A stretch of DNA of 64,000 nt, taken from the NCBI RefSeq assembly GCF_000421765.1, contig NZ_ATXQ01000008.1, positions 1-64,000 of the forward strand, read 5' to 3'. The position numbers were made by a program, and so were the translations under genes. This document shows, piece after piece, positions 37,165-46,604 of the stretch (within the stretch, counting starts at the first letter, position 1; every line of letters begins with the position of its first letter). Origin of the DNA: Denitrificimonas caeni DSM 24390 (GTDB lineage Bacteria > Pseudomonadota > Gammaproteobacteria > Pseudomonadales > Pseudomonadaceae). Under the pieces are notes generated by a model. That model did no database searches, was not told the origin of the DNA, and saw only the letters and a list, made by a program, of their open reading frames with translations.

Positions 37165-38541
37165 TTAATCAATACCGAGTTTTTTCAAGCGGTAGCGCAA
37201 TGAGCGAAAGCTTAAACCAAGACGCTCAGCGGCAGCTGTGCGGTTCCAGCGCGTTTCTTCAAGGGCTTGGGTGATTAGTTTACGCTCAATGTCTTCAAGG
37301 TGGTCTTCGAGGTTGTCGACACGCTCACGTGGCTGCGCTGCTGGCATTGCGGCAGGCTCGGGCGCTGCGTTGGCAACGCTGTTGTCGCTGGTTTTATGCA
37401 GGACAGCCTGCTGAAACTGTAGGTCATCGGCGTGAATAAACTCGCCTTCGGCGAGGGTGTAAGCACGCTCAAGCATGTTTTCCAGTTCACGGACATTGCC
37501 AGAGAAACGATAGCCTTGCAGCTTGTTTAGCGCCTCAGCGTGCAAATGAACCGGTGGGCCGCCAGCGCTTAAGCGTTGCAGAATCGACTCACTGAGCAAA
37601 CCAATATCTTCAGGACGTTCGCGCAGCGGTGGCACTGCCAGCTCAATCACATTGAGGCGATAATACAAGTCTTGGCGGAAACGCTCAGCGGCGACTTCAT
37701 TAGCGAGGTTTTTATGTGTGGCGCTTAAAATGCGCACATCAACCACCTGTTCTTGTTGACTGCCAACCGGACGAATGGCTTTTTCTTGTAGCGCACGCAG
37801 TAACTTAACCTGCATGGATAAAGGTAAATCAGCCACTTCATCTAAAAATAAAGTACCACCATGGGCGGCTTGGAATAATCCAGGCTTGTCTTCGCTAGCA
37901 CCAGTAAAGCTGCCTTTTTTATGACCGAAAAACTCACTTTCCATGAGTTCTGCTGGAATTGCACCGCAGTTAACTGGAATGAAAGGTTGTTTGGCACGCG
38001 CGCTTTGCAGATGAATTTGCCGTGCCACCAACTCTTTCCCGCTACCTGATTCACCGCTGATATACACCGGAGCTTGGCTGCGCGCGAGCTTATCAATTTT
38101 TTCACGTAACTTTTGCATCGGCCGAGACTGACCTAGTAGCGGCCCTTCAGTGATTTGCGCAGGAACATTGGGTTCGCGTAGGCGTAAAGCGCTATTGACC
38201 AGTTCACGTAGGCGCACTAAATCAACCGGCTTGGTAATGAAATCAAAAGCACCGGCTTTGAGCGCATGCGTGGCTGTTTCGACGCAACCATAAGCGGTAA
38301 TCATCGCGATTGGCATTTGGCTGTAATTTTTCTGCACAAACTCAATGATGTCTAAGCCGGTACCATCGGGCAGGCGCATATCCGTTAAACATAAAGCAAA
38401 GGGCTCGCGGGCTAACCACTGATAAGCTTCTTTGACATTGCAGGCGCTGCGCGTCTGCAGGTTCATACGGCCAAGGGTAATCTCCAGCAGTTCGCGAATG
38501 TCGGGCTCGTCATCAATGATCAGGGCCGTTGGTATTGTCAT
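37165..38541 (-). CDS. pilR: Sigma-54-dependent response regulator PilR
   Basis: This 458-residue NtrC-family activator turns on sigma-54-dependent pilin (pilA) transcription. An N-terminal receiver (about 1-120) has the acidic pair D-D-E-P, acceptor Asp in L-T-D-M-R-L-P and Lys in I-T-K-P-V-D. The AAA+ domain has Walker A G-E-S-G-S-G-K-E, the loop G-S-F-T-G-A (canonical GAFTGA with Ser, as I recall for PilR) and G-G-T-L-F-L-D-E. The C-terminal Fis-type helix-turn-helix is in N-R-T-A-A-A-E-R-L-G-L and ends K-K-L-G-I-D. It lies three bases downstream of pilS, its cognate kinase gene. Confidence 0.96.
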   Translation of the reverse strand: MTIPTALIIDDEPDIRELLEITLGRMNLQTRSACNVKEAYQWLAREPFALCLTDMRLPDGTGLDIIEFVQKNYSQMPIAMITAYGCVETATHALKAGAFDFITKPVDLVRLRELVNSALRLREPNVPAQITEGPLLGQSRPMQKLREKIDKLARSQAPVYISGESGSGKELVARQIHLQSARAKQPFIPVNCGAIPAELMESEFFGHKKGSFTGASEDKPGLFQAAHGGTLFLDEVADLPLSMQVKLLRALQEKAIRPVGSQQEQVVDVRILSATHKNLANEVAAERFRQDLYYRLNVIELAVPPLRERPEDIGLLSESILQRLSAGGPPVHLHAEALNKLQGYRFSGNVRELENMLERAYTLAEGEFIHADDLQFQQAVLHKTSDNSVANAAPEPAAMPAAQPRERVDNLEDHLEDIERKLITQALEETRWNRTAAAERLGLSFRSLRYRLKKLGID

Positions 38542-38544
38542 AAC

Positions 38545-40140
38545 TTAAACACTCATCTTGTGCGGGTGTGCGAAGGTTATTTTAAAACAACTGCCGCCAC
38601 TCTCGCGGGGGCTGTAGTCAAGGCGTGCTTGATTACTTTCACAGAGTTCGCGAGAAATGTACAAACCAAGGCCTGTGCCTTTGTTTTCAGTGGTGAAAAA
38701 AGGCTCAAAAATATTCTGTTGATCGTTAAGCGGCACGCCAGGACCATCATCGTGGATTTCTAAGGTTGGCAAATCAGTCTGTGGATGACGGTAGAGGTGC
38801 AGCCAAACCTGGCTTTGAGAATTTAACTTACCGCTGTAACGCATGCCGTTTTCAACTAAGTTGCTGAGTACTTGGTCGAGTTGGTGTGGATCCATGCGTG
38901 TTTGTAGACCGCTGCCTTTGGTGGTTAAGTGCAGGATGCGGTTCGGGTGAACGCTACTGCGAAATTCACTGGCAAAGCGGTGCAGCCAGTACTTTAGGTC
39001 CAATAACTGTGGCTCGGCTTGGCGCTGTCTTGATAGCTGTAAAACGTTTTCAATCACGGTATTCATGCGCCGTGATTGATCTTGAATAATTTGGGTTAAG
39101 CGCTGGTCGGCAGCATCAAGATGCGTGGACTCATGCAGCAATTGCGCTGCATGACTGATAGCGCCCAGAGGGTTGCGGATCTCGTGAGCAATCCCAGCAG
39201 TAAGGCGGCCAAGTGAAACCAGTTTAAGTTGCTGAGCATGCTGATTGAGTTGCGAGGTGTCTTCTAAGAAAATTAAAATCTGCGAGCTATGATCGTTTTG
39301 CAATTGTACAAAGCTGGCTTGTAACTGTGTGCTATTTTTCGTTGTTTGAATTGGCGGAGTGCGTAGCGCTGGGTTATTTAACCATTGCTCTAAGCTGTTG
39401 ATTAACGCTGGGAAGTGCGGGTCAAGAATCCGGCCTTGCAGTTTTTCATAGCCAATCATCGTCAGCGCTGACTGGTTGGCTTGTAGCACGCGGTGCATTG
39501 AGTCCATCACTACAATACCGGTGCGCATCCGTTGAATGACGACTGCGTTAAGTTCTTCTAGATTGGCTACATCGCTGGCACGTTGCTCTGCTAAGACCTC
39601 ACTGGCACGCAAGCGTCTACTGAGACCTTGGACAAATAACGCCGCAGCAAAACACAGCGTGCCTAAAATTCCGGCCTGCATAAACTGATTGCTAGCAGCG
39701 CTATTGGAAATACTTAAGTAAAAGGTGAGATAGATAATACCTGCTGCGGCGACGGCAGCAATTAAAAAGCCGATGCGCCCGCGCAGTAAAATGTTAGCGA
39801 CGGCAACGGCGACAATAATTAAGTTACCAATTCCGCTGGGTGTGCCGCCTGCTGCGTAAAATAAGACGCATAGCTGCACAACATCAAATAACGCGAGGGA
39901 GAATAGCGGCGTTAAACGGTCGACGCGATGCATGCTGGCGATGGCAATAACGTTAACAGCCAAGTATGTCCAACTGCTGTAACGAAACAATTGAGAATTG
40001 GTCAGTTCAAGAAGTTGGCCGTCTAAATCGCTAGAAATCAGCAGTACTAAAGCAAAACCGATCAGCAAACGATAGAGATGGTAGAGCCGTAAAATACGCT
40101 GCCCTTGTCGGCCAGAAACGGCAACGTGATGATTAGTCAC
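38545..40140 (-). CDS. pilS: Sensor histidine kinase PilS
   Basis: This 531-residue inner-membrane kinase controls PilR. About six hydrophobic segments occupy the first ~190 residues, as in Pseudomonas PilS. A PAS-like region (about 205-310) and the kinase core follow. The H box is A-G-I-A-H-E-I-R-N-P, the N box L-V-E-N-G-M-R-Y-S, G1 D-D-G-P-G-V-P and G2 G-T-G-L-G-L-Y-I. It overlaps the upstream small PP0621-type gene by eight bases and abuts pilR, giving a tight three-gene unit. In Pseudomonas PilS senses pilin levels in the membrane; no pilin gene is in this window. Confidence 0.96.
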   Translation of the reverse strand: MTNHHVAVSGRQGQRILRLYHLYRLLIGFALVLLISSDLDGQLLELTNSQLFRYSSWTYLAVNVIAIASMHRVDRLTPLFSLALFDVVQLCVLFYAAGGTPSGIGNLIIVAVAVANILLRGRIGFLIAAVAAAGIIYLTFYLSISNSAASNQFMQAGILGTLCFAAALFVQGLSRRLRASEVLAEQRASDVANLEELNAVVIQRMRTGIVVMDSMHRVLQANQSALTMIGYEKLQGRILDPHFPALINSLEQWLNNPALRTPPIQTTKNSTQLQASFVQLQNDHSSQILIFLEDTSQLNQHAQQLKLVSLGRLTAGIAHEIRNPLGAISHAAQLLHESTHLDAADQRLTQIIQDQSRRMNTVIENVLQLSRQRQAEPQLLDLKYWLHRFASEFRSSVHPNRILHLTTKGSGLQTRMDPHQLDQVLSNLVENGMRYSGKLNSQSQVWLHLYRHPQTDLPTLEIHDDGPGVPLNDQQNIFEPFFTTENKGTGLGLYISRELCESNQARLDYSPRESGGSCFKITFAHPHKMSV

Positions 40141-40363
40141 GGGCTTTTGGTCCTTGCGCTAGATGCTGATTGCAGCAGTACCAGTGCTGTCCTTTTTGCA
40201 GCGCGCGGTCACTGGGGGTATGTACATGGCATTGTGCGCAGCGCACCATAGTCTTGGCTGATGGCTGGTTTTCTACAGCAGAGTGACGGCTGTTAAAACG
40301 ACGCCACGCCCATACACCGAGACCAATAATAATACCTAGCAGAATTAAACGAGGTAAGCCCAT
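40133..40363 (-). CDS. Small PP0621-type membrane-anchored zinc-ribbon protein
   Basis: This 76-residue protein has one N-terminal hydrophobic segment (L-I-L-L-G-I-I-I-G-L-G-V-W-A-W), then a linker and two Cys pairs (C-A-Q-C at about 43-46 and C-C-N near 63) with an intervening H-x-H. It resembles the PP0621 family found next to pilS in pseudomonads. Function is unknown. Its 3' end overlaps the pilS start by eight bases, so it is translationally linked to the pilSR operon and is probably its first gene. Confidence 0.87.
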   Translation of the reverse strand: MGLPRLILLGIIIGLGVWAWRRFNSRHSAVENQPSAKTMVRCAQCHVHTPSDRALQKGQHWYCCNQHLAQGPKARD

Positions 40364-40462
40364 TGCATTGCTCCTTGGTCACGCAATCTGATGCGTTAAA
40401 GGCGCTAAGTGTACCTGTTTTTTGTCTATAGCGTGCCATCCTTGGCTGGTTGCTAGCGTAAT

Positions 40463-41719
40463 TTAATGGCTCTGTGGCTCAGTGTTGAGCTGCTGACCGA
40501 GCGCGCGCATATCTGCACCACTTGGGGCTTGGTAAACGCGTAAGTTGAATTCTGGAGCAATAGCCAGTAAATGGTCGAAGATATCGGATTGAATGCCTTC
40601 GTAGACCGTCCATGCTGTAGTGGTAGTGAAGCAGTAAATCTCGATGGGCAAACCTTCTGGAGTGGGGCTTAATTGGCGCACCATTAAAGTCATGCCGCTT
40701 TGGTGGATACCTGGGTTGTTGCGCAGGTAATGTTCAACATAAGCGCGGAAACTGCCAATATTGGTGAGTCTGCGCGAATCGAGCGAGTCGCCGCTGCTGG
40801 ACCTTACGTAAGCTTCATTCCACTTATTCAGCTCATTGATTTTGTTATCAAAATAACCATCCAATAAGTTAAAGCGCTTCAAGTGCTCAAGTTCTTCTTT
40901 AGATAGAAAATGAATGCTGTGTTGATCAATCAGTAGACTGCGCTTAATTCGACGGCCGCCACTTTCTTGCATGCCCCGCCAGTTTTTAAATGAGTCACTG
41001 ATAAAGCGCTTAGTGGGAACCGTGGTGATGGTTTTATCCCAATTTTGAATTTTCACGGTGTGTAGGGCGATATCAATCACATCACCATCCGCATTTAGTT
41101 GTGGCATCTCGATCCAGTCGCCGACGCGAATCATATCGCCAGAAGATATCTGCACGCTGGCCACCAATGACAATAAAGTATCTTGGAAAATCAACATTAA
41201 TACTGCCGCCATTGCACCTAACCCTGATAACAAGATCAGTGGTGAGCGGTCAATCAATGTAGCGACAATTAGAATTGTGGCAATGGCATAAATGACGATT
41301 TTAATAACTTGTATATAGCCTTTAATAGGCTTGAGATGCGCGTTTTTACGGCGCATATACAGCAAATTGATGACTTCTAGGATGGCGCCTAAGCCTAGCG
41401 CAATGGTTAAAATAATAAAGCCGCCCGCGACATTTTTAACCACAGTGATAGCAGCTTCAGGTAAGCCAGGAACCAGGCCAATGCTTGAAGAAATGATCAA
41501 TGCTGGAACAATGTTAGACAGGCGCTTTACCACGCCGAAATCGTTTTTGTTGGAACCACCAAAGCGTTGCAGCATGCTATAGAAGCCGCGCACCAAAATA
41601 TGCTTCACCAGCCAGTTGGCGAGTGCTGCAACGATAATTAATGCGAAGCAGGCAAGTAATGTTTGCAGTTGCGGATGTTGACTAAGTAAGTCTAACCAAG
41701 AGGTTACTTCTTCTTGCAT
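40463..41719 (-). CDS. Mechanosensitive channel of the MscS/YbdG family
   Basis: This 418-residue inner-membrane protein has about five transmembrane segments and a MscS-type pore helix and beta domain (Q-D-T-L-L-S-L-V-A-S-V-Q, then G-D-W-I-E-M-P). The block K-N-W-R-G-M-Q-E-S-G-G-R-R-I-K-R-S in the cytosolic domain is characteristic of the YbdG (MscM-type) branch. It would open at high membrane tension during hypo-osmotic shock. It is a single gene, about 100 bases upstream of the pilSR unit and 59 bases from xseA, on the same strand. Confidence 0.92.
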   Translation of the reverse strand: MQEEVTSWLDLLSQHPQLQTLLACFALIIVAALANWLVKHILVRGFYSMLQRFGGSNKNDFGVVKRLSNIVPALIISSSIGLVPGLPEAAITVVKNVAGGFIILTIALGLGAILEVINLLYMRRKNAHLKPIKGYIQVIKIVIYAIATILIVATLIDRSPLILLSGLGAMAAVLMLIFQDTLLSLVASVQISSGDMIRVGDWIEMPQLNADGDVIDIALHTVKIQNWDKTITTVPTKRFISDSFKNWRGMQESGGRRIKRSLLIDQHSIHFLSKEELEHLKRFNLLDGYFDNKINELNKWNEAYVRSSSGDSLDSRRLTNIGSFRAYVEHYLRNNPGIHQSGMTLMVRQLSPTPEGLPIEIYCFTTTTAWTVYEGIQSDIFDHLLAIAPEFNLRVYQAPSGADMRALGQQLNTEPQSH

Positions 41720-41778
41720 TATTGACTCCTGAAATAGAGATAGAAGGGTTGGTGAGTATGCGGTCTGTTGCGCGAGAG

Positions 41779-43146
41779 TTAGCCGGCAGTTGTAGCGCTA
41801 ACTTGGGTGACTTGCAGGGTGGCATGCCCATCAATTAAGCGCGCTTGCACAGTTTGAGGGGGCTTTAGATCTTCGATGCTGCGAATGATCTGCTGTTCGT
41901 CGGTAGTGCTCAGAATGCTGTAGCCGCGTTCGAGAGTGGCTAGAGGGCTGACTACGTGCAGCGACTGCATTAACATCTGCAGGCGCTGTTTGCTTTGGTT
42001 TAAGTGTTGCTGGGAGGCGCGCAGCAAGCGCTGTTCCAATTGTTTGATATGCAGTTGCTGGGTAACTATAGACTGCTGCGGATGCTGCACATTCAGGCGC
42101 GCTCGCAGGTGATCTAAACGCTGGTTACGTTGTTGCTGTTGCGTTTGTACTGCGCGCTGCAAACGTAAAGTTAAATCGTCTAAACGCTGACTGTGCTGCT
42201 GTAAACGTTCGCGCGGATGACGCAAGCGCTGGCGCAGGTGTTGCAGTTGTAAGTGTTTACGGTTTAAGGCTTCTTGTAGGCGCAGCGTGAGCCGGCGTTC
42301 AATGCTGCGTAACGTTGTCAGCAGTTCTAGCCGATTAGGCGCTAACAGTTCGGCAGCTGCAGAGGGTGTTGGTGCGCGCACGTCAGCGACAAAGTCACTG
42401 ATTGAAACATCGGTTTCATGGCCAACGGCGCTGACAATAGGCGTGCGGCACTGGGCAACGGCTCTGGCAAGCGCTTCCTCGTTAAAACACCACAAGTCTT
42501 CTAGCGAGCCACCACCGCGAGCCAAAATAATTGCATCAAACTCTGCGCGATCGGCCAGTTCTAGCGCGCGCACTAATTGCGCAGTGGCTTCGCGGCCTTG
42601 GACGGCGCTTGGAATCAGGGTTAATTGCACATGCGGTGCACGTCGTGCAAACACGCTCATGATGTCATGTAAGACTGCACCGGATGCTGATGTGATAATG
42701 CCGATGCGCTGTGGATGCGCGGGTAAAGCCTGTTTGCGTTCTTGGGCGAATAAACCTTCAGCTTGCAATGCGGTTTTTAGTGCTTCGAAAGCTAAGCGTA
42801 ATGCACCGTCACCGGCTGCCTCGACACTGTCGAGGATCATTTGATAATCGCCGCGACCTTCATATAAAGAAACGCGGCCACGCACACGCACTAAAAGACC
42901 GTCGCGCAGTAAGTCACGGACACGGCTGGCTTGCTGTTTGAAAATAGCGCAGCGCACCTGAGCATTACGATCTTTTAGTGTGAAATAAACATGACCAGAA
43001 GCCGGGCGAGCTATGTTAGACAGTTCACCTTCAACCCATACTTGTGGAAATACATCCTCAAGCAGGAGGCGGGCACGCTGATTAAGTTGGCTGACGGTGA
43101 GTACTTCACGGTCGAGGCCTAAGCGCTGGAAAGGATCAGTAAGCAT
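41779..43146 (-). CDS. xseA: Exodeoxyribonuclease VII large subunit
   Basis: This 455-residue catalytic subunit of ExoVII degrades single-stranded DNA in both directions. An N-terminal OB fold (V-W-V-E-G-E-L-S-N near residue 37) precedes the catalytic core with I-G-I-I-T-S, A-R-G-G-G-S-L-E-D-L-W-x-F-N and A-V-G-H-E-T-D. A long Gln/Leu/Arg-rich coiled coil spans about 265-400, the region binding XseB. xseB is not adjacent. The ATG at 43146 lacks a strong ribosome site; the frame extends to 43164. It is divergent from rpsB. Confidence 0.96.
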   Translation of the reverse strand: MLTDPFQRLGLDREVLTVSQLNQRARLLLEDVFPQVWVEGELSNIARPASGHVYFTLKDRNAQVRCAIFKQQASRVRDLLRDGLLVRVRGRVSLYEGRGDYQMILDSVEAAGDGALRLAFEALKTALQAEGLFAQERKQALPAHPQRIGIITSASGAVLHDIMSVFARRAPHVQLTLIPSAVQGREATAQLVRALELADRAEFDAIILARGGGSLEDLWCFNEEALARAVAQCRTPIVSAVGHETDVSISDFVADVRAPTPSAAAELLAPNRLELLTTLRSIERRLTLRLQEALNRKHLQLQHLRQRLRHPRERLQQHSQRLDDLTLRLQRAVQTQQQQRNQRLDHLRARLNVQHPQQSIVTQQLHIKQLEQRLLRASQQHLNQSKQRLQMLMQSLHVVSPLATLERGYSILSTTDEQQIIRSIEDLKPPQTVQARLIDGHATLQVTQVSATTAG

Positions 43147-43230
43147 ATGGCAATGATAAAGCAACGGCTATTTATAAGCGAGTCCTGCCCATTGCAGTAG
43201 AATGTTGGTGAAAGTTTATTGCTCGGCGAC

Positions 43231-43259
43231 TTGGTTAATCATGCTGGATATGGTATAAA
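43231..43259 (+). promoter_or_regulatory. Candidate rpsB promoter
   Basis: TTGGTT (43231-43236) and TATAAA (43254-43259) have a 17-base spacer and are followed by a GC-rich discriminator (ACGCGCCGC), as is usual for stringently controlled ribosomal promoters. Confidence 0.65.
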
Positions 43260-43299
43260 ACGCGCCGCTTTACTTGAATATTCAAGAGAGCTTTAAAAT

Positions 43300-43380
43300 C
43301 CACACACATATCGACACGAATTTCTGGGTGCCTTCGGGTTGAAAGTCGGGATATGTGGAGGCCTAACCCGTTTTATTATT
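43300..43380 (+). promoter_or_regulatory. Structured rpsB 5' leader (probable S2 autoregulatory element)
   Basis: In the ~130-base leader CACATATC (43305-43312) pairs with GATATGTG (43350-43357), enclosing a CC-TTCG-GG hairpin. CGGGTT (43335-43340) can also pair with AACCCG (43365-43370) outside that helix, a pseudoknot-like arrangement. Ribosomal protein S2 is known to repress rpsB-tsf through a leader structure in gammaproteobacteria; this layout fits. Confidence 0.6.
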
Positions 43381-43392
43381 TTAGGAATGATC

Positions 43393-44133
43393 ATGACTCA
43401 ACAAGTCACTATGCGCGAAATGTTAAAGGCTGGTGTGCACTTCGGACACCAAACTCGTTACTGGAATCCGAAAATGGGTAAATACATTTTTGGTGCGCGC
43501 AACAAGATTCACATCATTAACTTAGAAAAAACCTTGCCAATGTTCAATGACGCGATGTCAGTCATTGAGAAGTTATCAAACGGTAAGAATAAGATTCTAT
43601 TTGTTGGTACTAAGCGTTCAGCCAGCAAAATCATTGCTGAGCAAGCAACGCGTTGCAACATGCCTTACGTTAACCACCGCTGGTTAGGTGGTATGTTGAC
43701 CAACTACAAAACCATCCGTGATTCAATCAAGCGTCTGCGCGATTTAGAAGTGCAAGCGGCTGATGGCACCTTTGAAAAGCTGACTAAGAAAGAAGCTTTG
43801 ATGCGTACTCGTGATTTAGAAAAACTTGAGCGCAGCATCGGTGGTATTAAAAACATGGGCGGTTTGCCTGATGCAATGTTCGTAGTGGACGTTGATCACG
43901 AGCGTATTGCTATTCAAGAAGCCAACAAGCTAGGTATTCCAGTTATTGGTATCGTTGATACTAACAGCAGCCCAGATGGTGTTGATTACATCATTCCAGG
44001 TAACGATGACGCGATTCGTGCCATCCAGCTGTACCTAGGTGCAGCAGCTGATTGCGTACTACGTGTACGTCAAGGTGCAGCGACTACAGCTGAAGAGTTT
44101 GTTGAAGTGGCTGGTGAAGCGACTGAGGGCTAA
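43393..44133 (+). CDS. rpsB: 30S ribosomal protein S2
   Basis: This 246-residue S2 joins the 30S subunit late and helps bind S1. It starts [19 protein letters not shown] and contains [11 protein letters not shown] and the late [18 protein letters not shown] signature. AGGA lies eight bases before the ATG at 43393; codons upstream to 43339 are leader. It is the first gene of the rpsB-tsf unit, with a leaky-type terminator before tsf. Confidence 0.98.
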   Translation: MTQQVTMREMLKAGVHFGHQTRYWNPKMGKYIFGARNKIHIINLEKTLPMFNDAMSVIEKLSNGKNKILFVGTKRSASKIIAEQATRCNMPYVNHRWLGGMLTNYKTIRDSIKRLRDLEVQAADGTFEKLTKKEALMRTRDLEKLERSIGGIKNMGGLPDAMFVVDVDHERIAIQEANKLGIPVIGIVDTNSSPDGVDYIIPGNDDAIRAIQLYLGAAADCVLRVRQGAATTAEEFVEVAGEATEG

Positions 44134-44156
44134 GGCTCTGTAAGTCCGCCAGTGAC

Positions 44157-44183
44157 GAAAAAGGGGGCTTGGCCCCCTTTTTG
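44157..44183 (+). terminator. Terminator/attenuator between rpsB and tsf
   Basis: AAAAAGGGGGC-TTG-GCCCCCTTTTT gives an 11-bp stem. It likely reduces, without abolishing, tsf expression relative to rpsB, as seen in other bacteria. Confidence 0.85.
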
Positions 44184-44242
44184 CCTGATTTGATCGGCAG
44201 TTTAAAACTGCTGTTTATACTGAATTAAAGAGGAATGTGAAG

Positions 44243-45112
44243 ATGACTCAGATCACTGCTGCTATGGTAAAAGAACTGCGTGAGCGTACTGGCCAAGGCA
44301 TGATGGATTGCAAGAAAGCCCTAGAAGTTTCTGGTGGCGATATTGAAAAAGCCATTGATGACATGCGTTCTGCTGGTGCAATTAAAGCGGCTAAAAAAGC
44401 CGGTAACATTGCAGCTGAAGGTTCTATTGCGGTTAAAGTGGCTGACGACAACAAAAGTGCTGTAATTGTTGAAGTGAACTCACAAACAGACTTCCTAGCA
44501 CTGCAAGACGACTTTAAAAACTTTGTAACAGCGACCTTGGATTTAGCTTTTGCTGACAAAAATCTTGATGTTGCTGGATTAATTGCTGCACAAGAGCCAG
44601 CGCGTGAAGCGGTGGTTGCTAAGTGTGGTGAGAACGTCAATATTCGTCGTTTAACTCGCGTTGAAGGCGACGTGGTTGGTGCTTACCTGCACGGTAACCG
44701 CATTGGTGTTGTCGTTGCGTTGAGCGGTGGCGATACAGAATTGGCCAAAGACATTGCGATGCACGTTGCTGCAAGCAGCCCGCAGTTCCTCGATCCAACT
44801 CAAGTTTCTGATGAAGCAATTGCTAAAGAAAAAGAAATTTTCTTGGCGTTGAACGAAGATAAGATCAAAGGCAAGCCAGACAACATTGTTGAAAACATGA
44901 TTGCCGGTCGTATCAAGAAGTTCTTGGCTGAAGCAAGCTTGGTTGAGCAAGCATTCATTAAGAACCCAGAAGTCACCGTTGGTAAGTTGGCGCAACAAGC
45001 CGGCGCAGCCATCGTTTCTTTTGTACGTTTTGAAGTGGGCGAAGGTATTGATCGTGGCGAAGTTGATTTCGCTGCAGAAGTTGCTGCACAGTTGGCTGCT
45101 GCAAAAAAATAA
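44243..45112 (+). CDS. tsf: Elongation factor Ts
   Basis: This 289-residue guanine nucleotide exchange factor recycles EF-Tu. The N-terminal UBA-like domain includes K-E-L-R-E-R-T-G-Q-G-M-M-D-C-K-K-A-L. The core has S-Q-T-D-F-L-A (the T-D-F motif that contacts EF-Tu) and H-V-A-A-S-S-P-Q-F-L. Length is normal. The ATG at 44243 follows GAGGA; two upstream codons (from 44237) are probably untranslated. It sits 109 bases after rpsB across the attenuator and before its own terminator. Confidence 0.98.
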   Translation: MTQITAAMVKELRERTGQGMMDCKKALEVSGGDIEKAIDDMRSAGAIKAAKKAGNIAAEGSIAVKVADDNKSAVIVEVNSQTDFLALQDDFKNFVTATLDLAFADKNLDVAGLIAAQEPAREAVVAKCGENVNIRRLTRVEGDVVGAYLHGNRIGVVVALSGGDTELAKDIAMHVAASSPQFLDPTQVSDEAIAKEKEIFLALNEDKIKGKPDNIVENMIAGRIKKFLAEASLVEQAFIKNPEVTVGKLAQQAGAAIVSFVRFEVGEGIDRGEVDFAAEVAAQLAAAKK

Positions 45113-45130
45113 GCATCTACTGGTAACACC

Positions 45131-45165
45131 AAAAGGCTGCCCGCAATTGCGCGCGGCCTTTTTTA
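45131..45165 (+). terminator. Rho-independent terminator of tsf
   Basis: AAAAGGC and GCCTTTT bracket a GC-rich, slightly mismatched stem, followed by a run of T residues, about 20 bases after the tsf stop. Confidence 0.85.
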
Positions 45166-45290
45166 TAAAAAAGACACTGTGCTTTATACGGCTGTCTTGT
45201 AATATGTGCGCACATAAACAGCACTGTTTGCATTAGCTGTGGTCAGAATACGCCACAGACGTTAAATCACATCCGTAGGAGACACAGATC

Positions 45291-46034
45291 ATGGCTCAAC
45301 AAGTCGGTGGACGCCAACCCCGCTATAAACGAATTTTACTTAAGCTCAGTGGTGAAGCGTTGATGGGTACCGAAGAGTTCGGTATTGATCCAAAAGTGCT
45401 TGATCGCATGGCTTTAGAAATTGGCCAGTTGATCGGTATTGGTGTGCAAGTCGGCTTAGTGATTGGTGGTGGTAACCTATTCCGTGGTGCTGCATTGTCT
45501 GCCGCGGGTATGGATCGAGTCACCGGTGATCATATGGGTATGCTGGCGACTGTAATGAACTCATTGGCCATGCGTGATGCTTTAGAACGTTCGAATATCC
45601 CTGCATTGGTGATGTCGGCTATTTCGATGGTCGGTGTGACGGACCATTACGACCGCCGTAAAGCAGTAGGACATTTAAAGAAAGGTGAGGTGGTGATTTT
45701 CTCTGCGGGCACCGGTAATCCATTCTTTACGACCGACTCTGCGGGTTGCTTGCGCGGCATTGAGATCAGTGCTGATGTGGTTCTTAAAGCAACTAAAGTG
45801 GATGGTGTATATACTGCCGATCCCCTGAAAGACCCGAATGCGGAAAAGTTTGACTATTTGACCTACGACGAAGTATTGGATCGTAAATTGGAAGTGATGG
45901 ATTTGACGGCTATTTGTTTGTGCCGCGACCACAAAATGCCATTACGGGTTTTTAATATGAATAAGCCAGGTGCTCTGCTAAACGTTATTTTAGGTGGCGC
46001 AGAAGGCACCCTGATCGAGGAAAATAAACAATGA
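45291..46034 (+). CDS. pyrH: Uridylate kinase
   Basis: This 247-residue hexameric UMP kinase of the amino acid kinase fold makes UDP for RNA, DNA and sugar-nucleotide synthesis. Motifs include L-K-L-S-G-E-A-L near 17-24, [10 protein letters not shown] and [18 protein letters not shown] lies upstream of the ATG. The stop overlaps the frr start (ATGA). It follows the tsf terminator, so it probably has its own promoter in the 178-base gap; no strong consensus stood out there. Confidence 0.98.
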   Translation: MAQQVGGRQPRYKRILLKLSGEALMGTEEFGIDPKVLDRMALEIGQLIGIGVQVGLVIGGGNLFRGAALSAAGMDRVTGDHMGMLATVMNSLAMRDALERSNIPALVMSAISMVGVTDHYDRRKAVGHLKKGEVVIFSAGTGNPFFTTDSAGCLRGIEISADVVLKATKVDGVYTADPLKDPNAEKFDYLTYDEVLDRKLEVMDLTAICLCRDHKMPLRVFNMNKPGALLNVILGGAEGTLIEENKQ

Positions 46035-46588
46035 TCAATGAAATTAAAAAAGATGCACAGGTGCGTATGCACAAGTCAGTTGAATCTTTACAGCATGCTT
46101 TTGCAAAGATTCGCACCGGCCGTGCCCACCCAGGTATTTTAGATACAGTGATGGTGTCCTACTACGGTAACGATACGCCGCTGCGTCAGGTGGCTAACGT
46201 AACAGTTGAAGATTCACGTACTTTAGCCTTGTCTGTGTTTGATAAAAGCATGATTCAAGCTGTAGAAAAAGCGATTTTAGTGGCTGATTTAGGTCTAAAT
46301 CCAGCAACCTCTGGTACGACTATTCGCGTACCTATGCCTGCCTTGACTGAAGAAACGCGCAAAGGTTACACCAAACAAGCGCGTCAAGAATCAGAGAACG
46401 CTCGTGTTGCCGTGCGCAATATTCGCCGTGATGCCTTGGCGCAGTTGAAAGATTTGGTCAAAGAAAAAGAAATCAGCGAAGACGAAGAGCGCCGTGGTGC
46501 TGATGAAATCCAGAAAATCACTGATCATGCGATTGAGGAAATCGATAAGCTGTTAGCAGCCAAAGAAACTGACTTGATGGCAGTGTGA
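46031..46588 (+). CDS. frr: Ribosome recycling factor
   Basis: This 185-residue RRF splits post-termination ribosomes with EF-G. The sequence has the typical [20 protein letters not shown] and [11 protein letters not shown] blocks and a C-terminal three-helix region. Length is standard. Its ATG overlaps the pyrH stop by four bases, and uppS follows after 16 bases. Confidence 0.98.
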   Translation: MINEIKKDAQVRMHKSVESLQHAFAKIRTGRAHPGILDTVMVSYYGNDTPLRQVANVTVEDSRTLALSVFDKSMIQAVEKAILVADLGLNPATSGTTIRVPMPALTEETRKGYTKQARQESENARVAVRNIRRDALAQLKDLVKEKEISEDEERRGADEIQKITDHAIEEIDKLLAAKETDLMAV

Positions 46589-46604
46589 TTTAGGGGTCGC
46601 TGTA

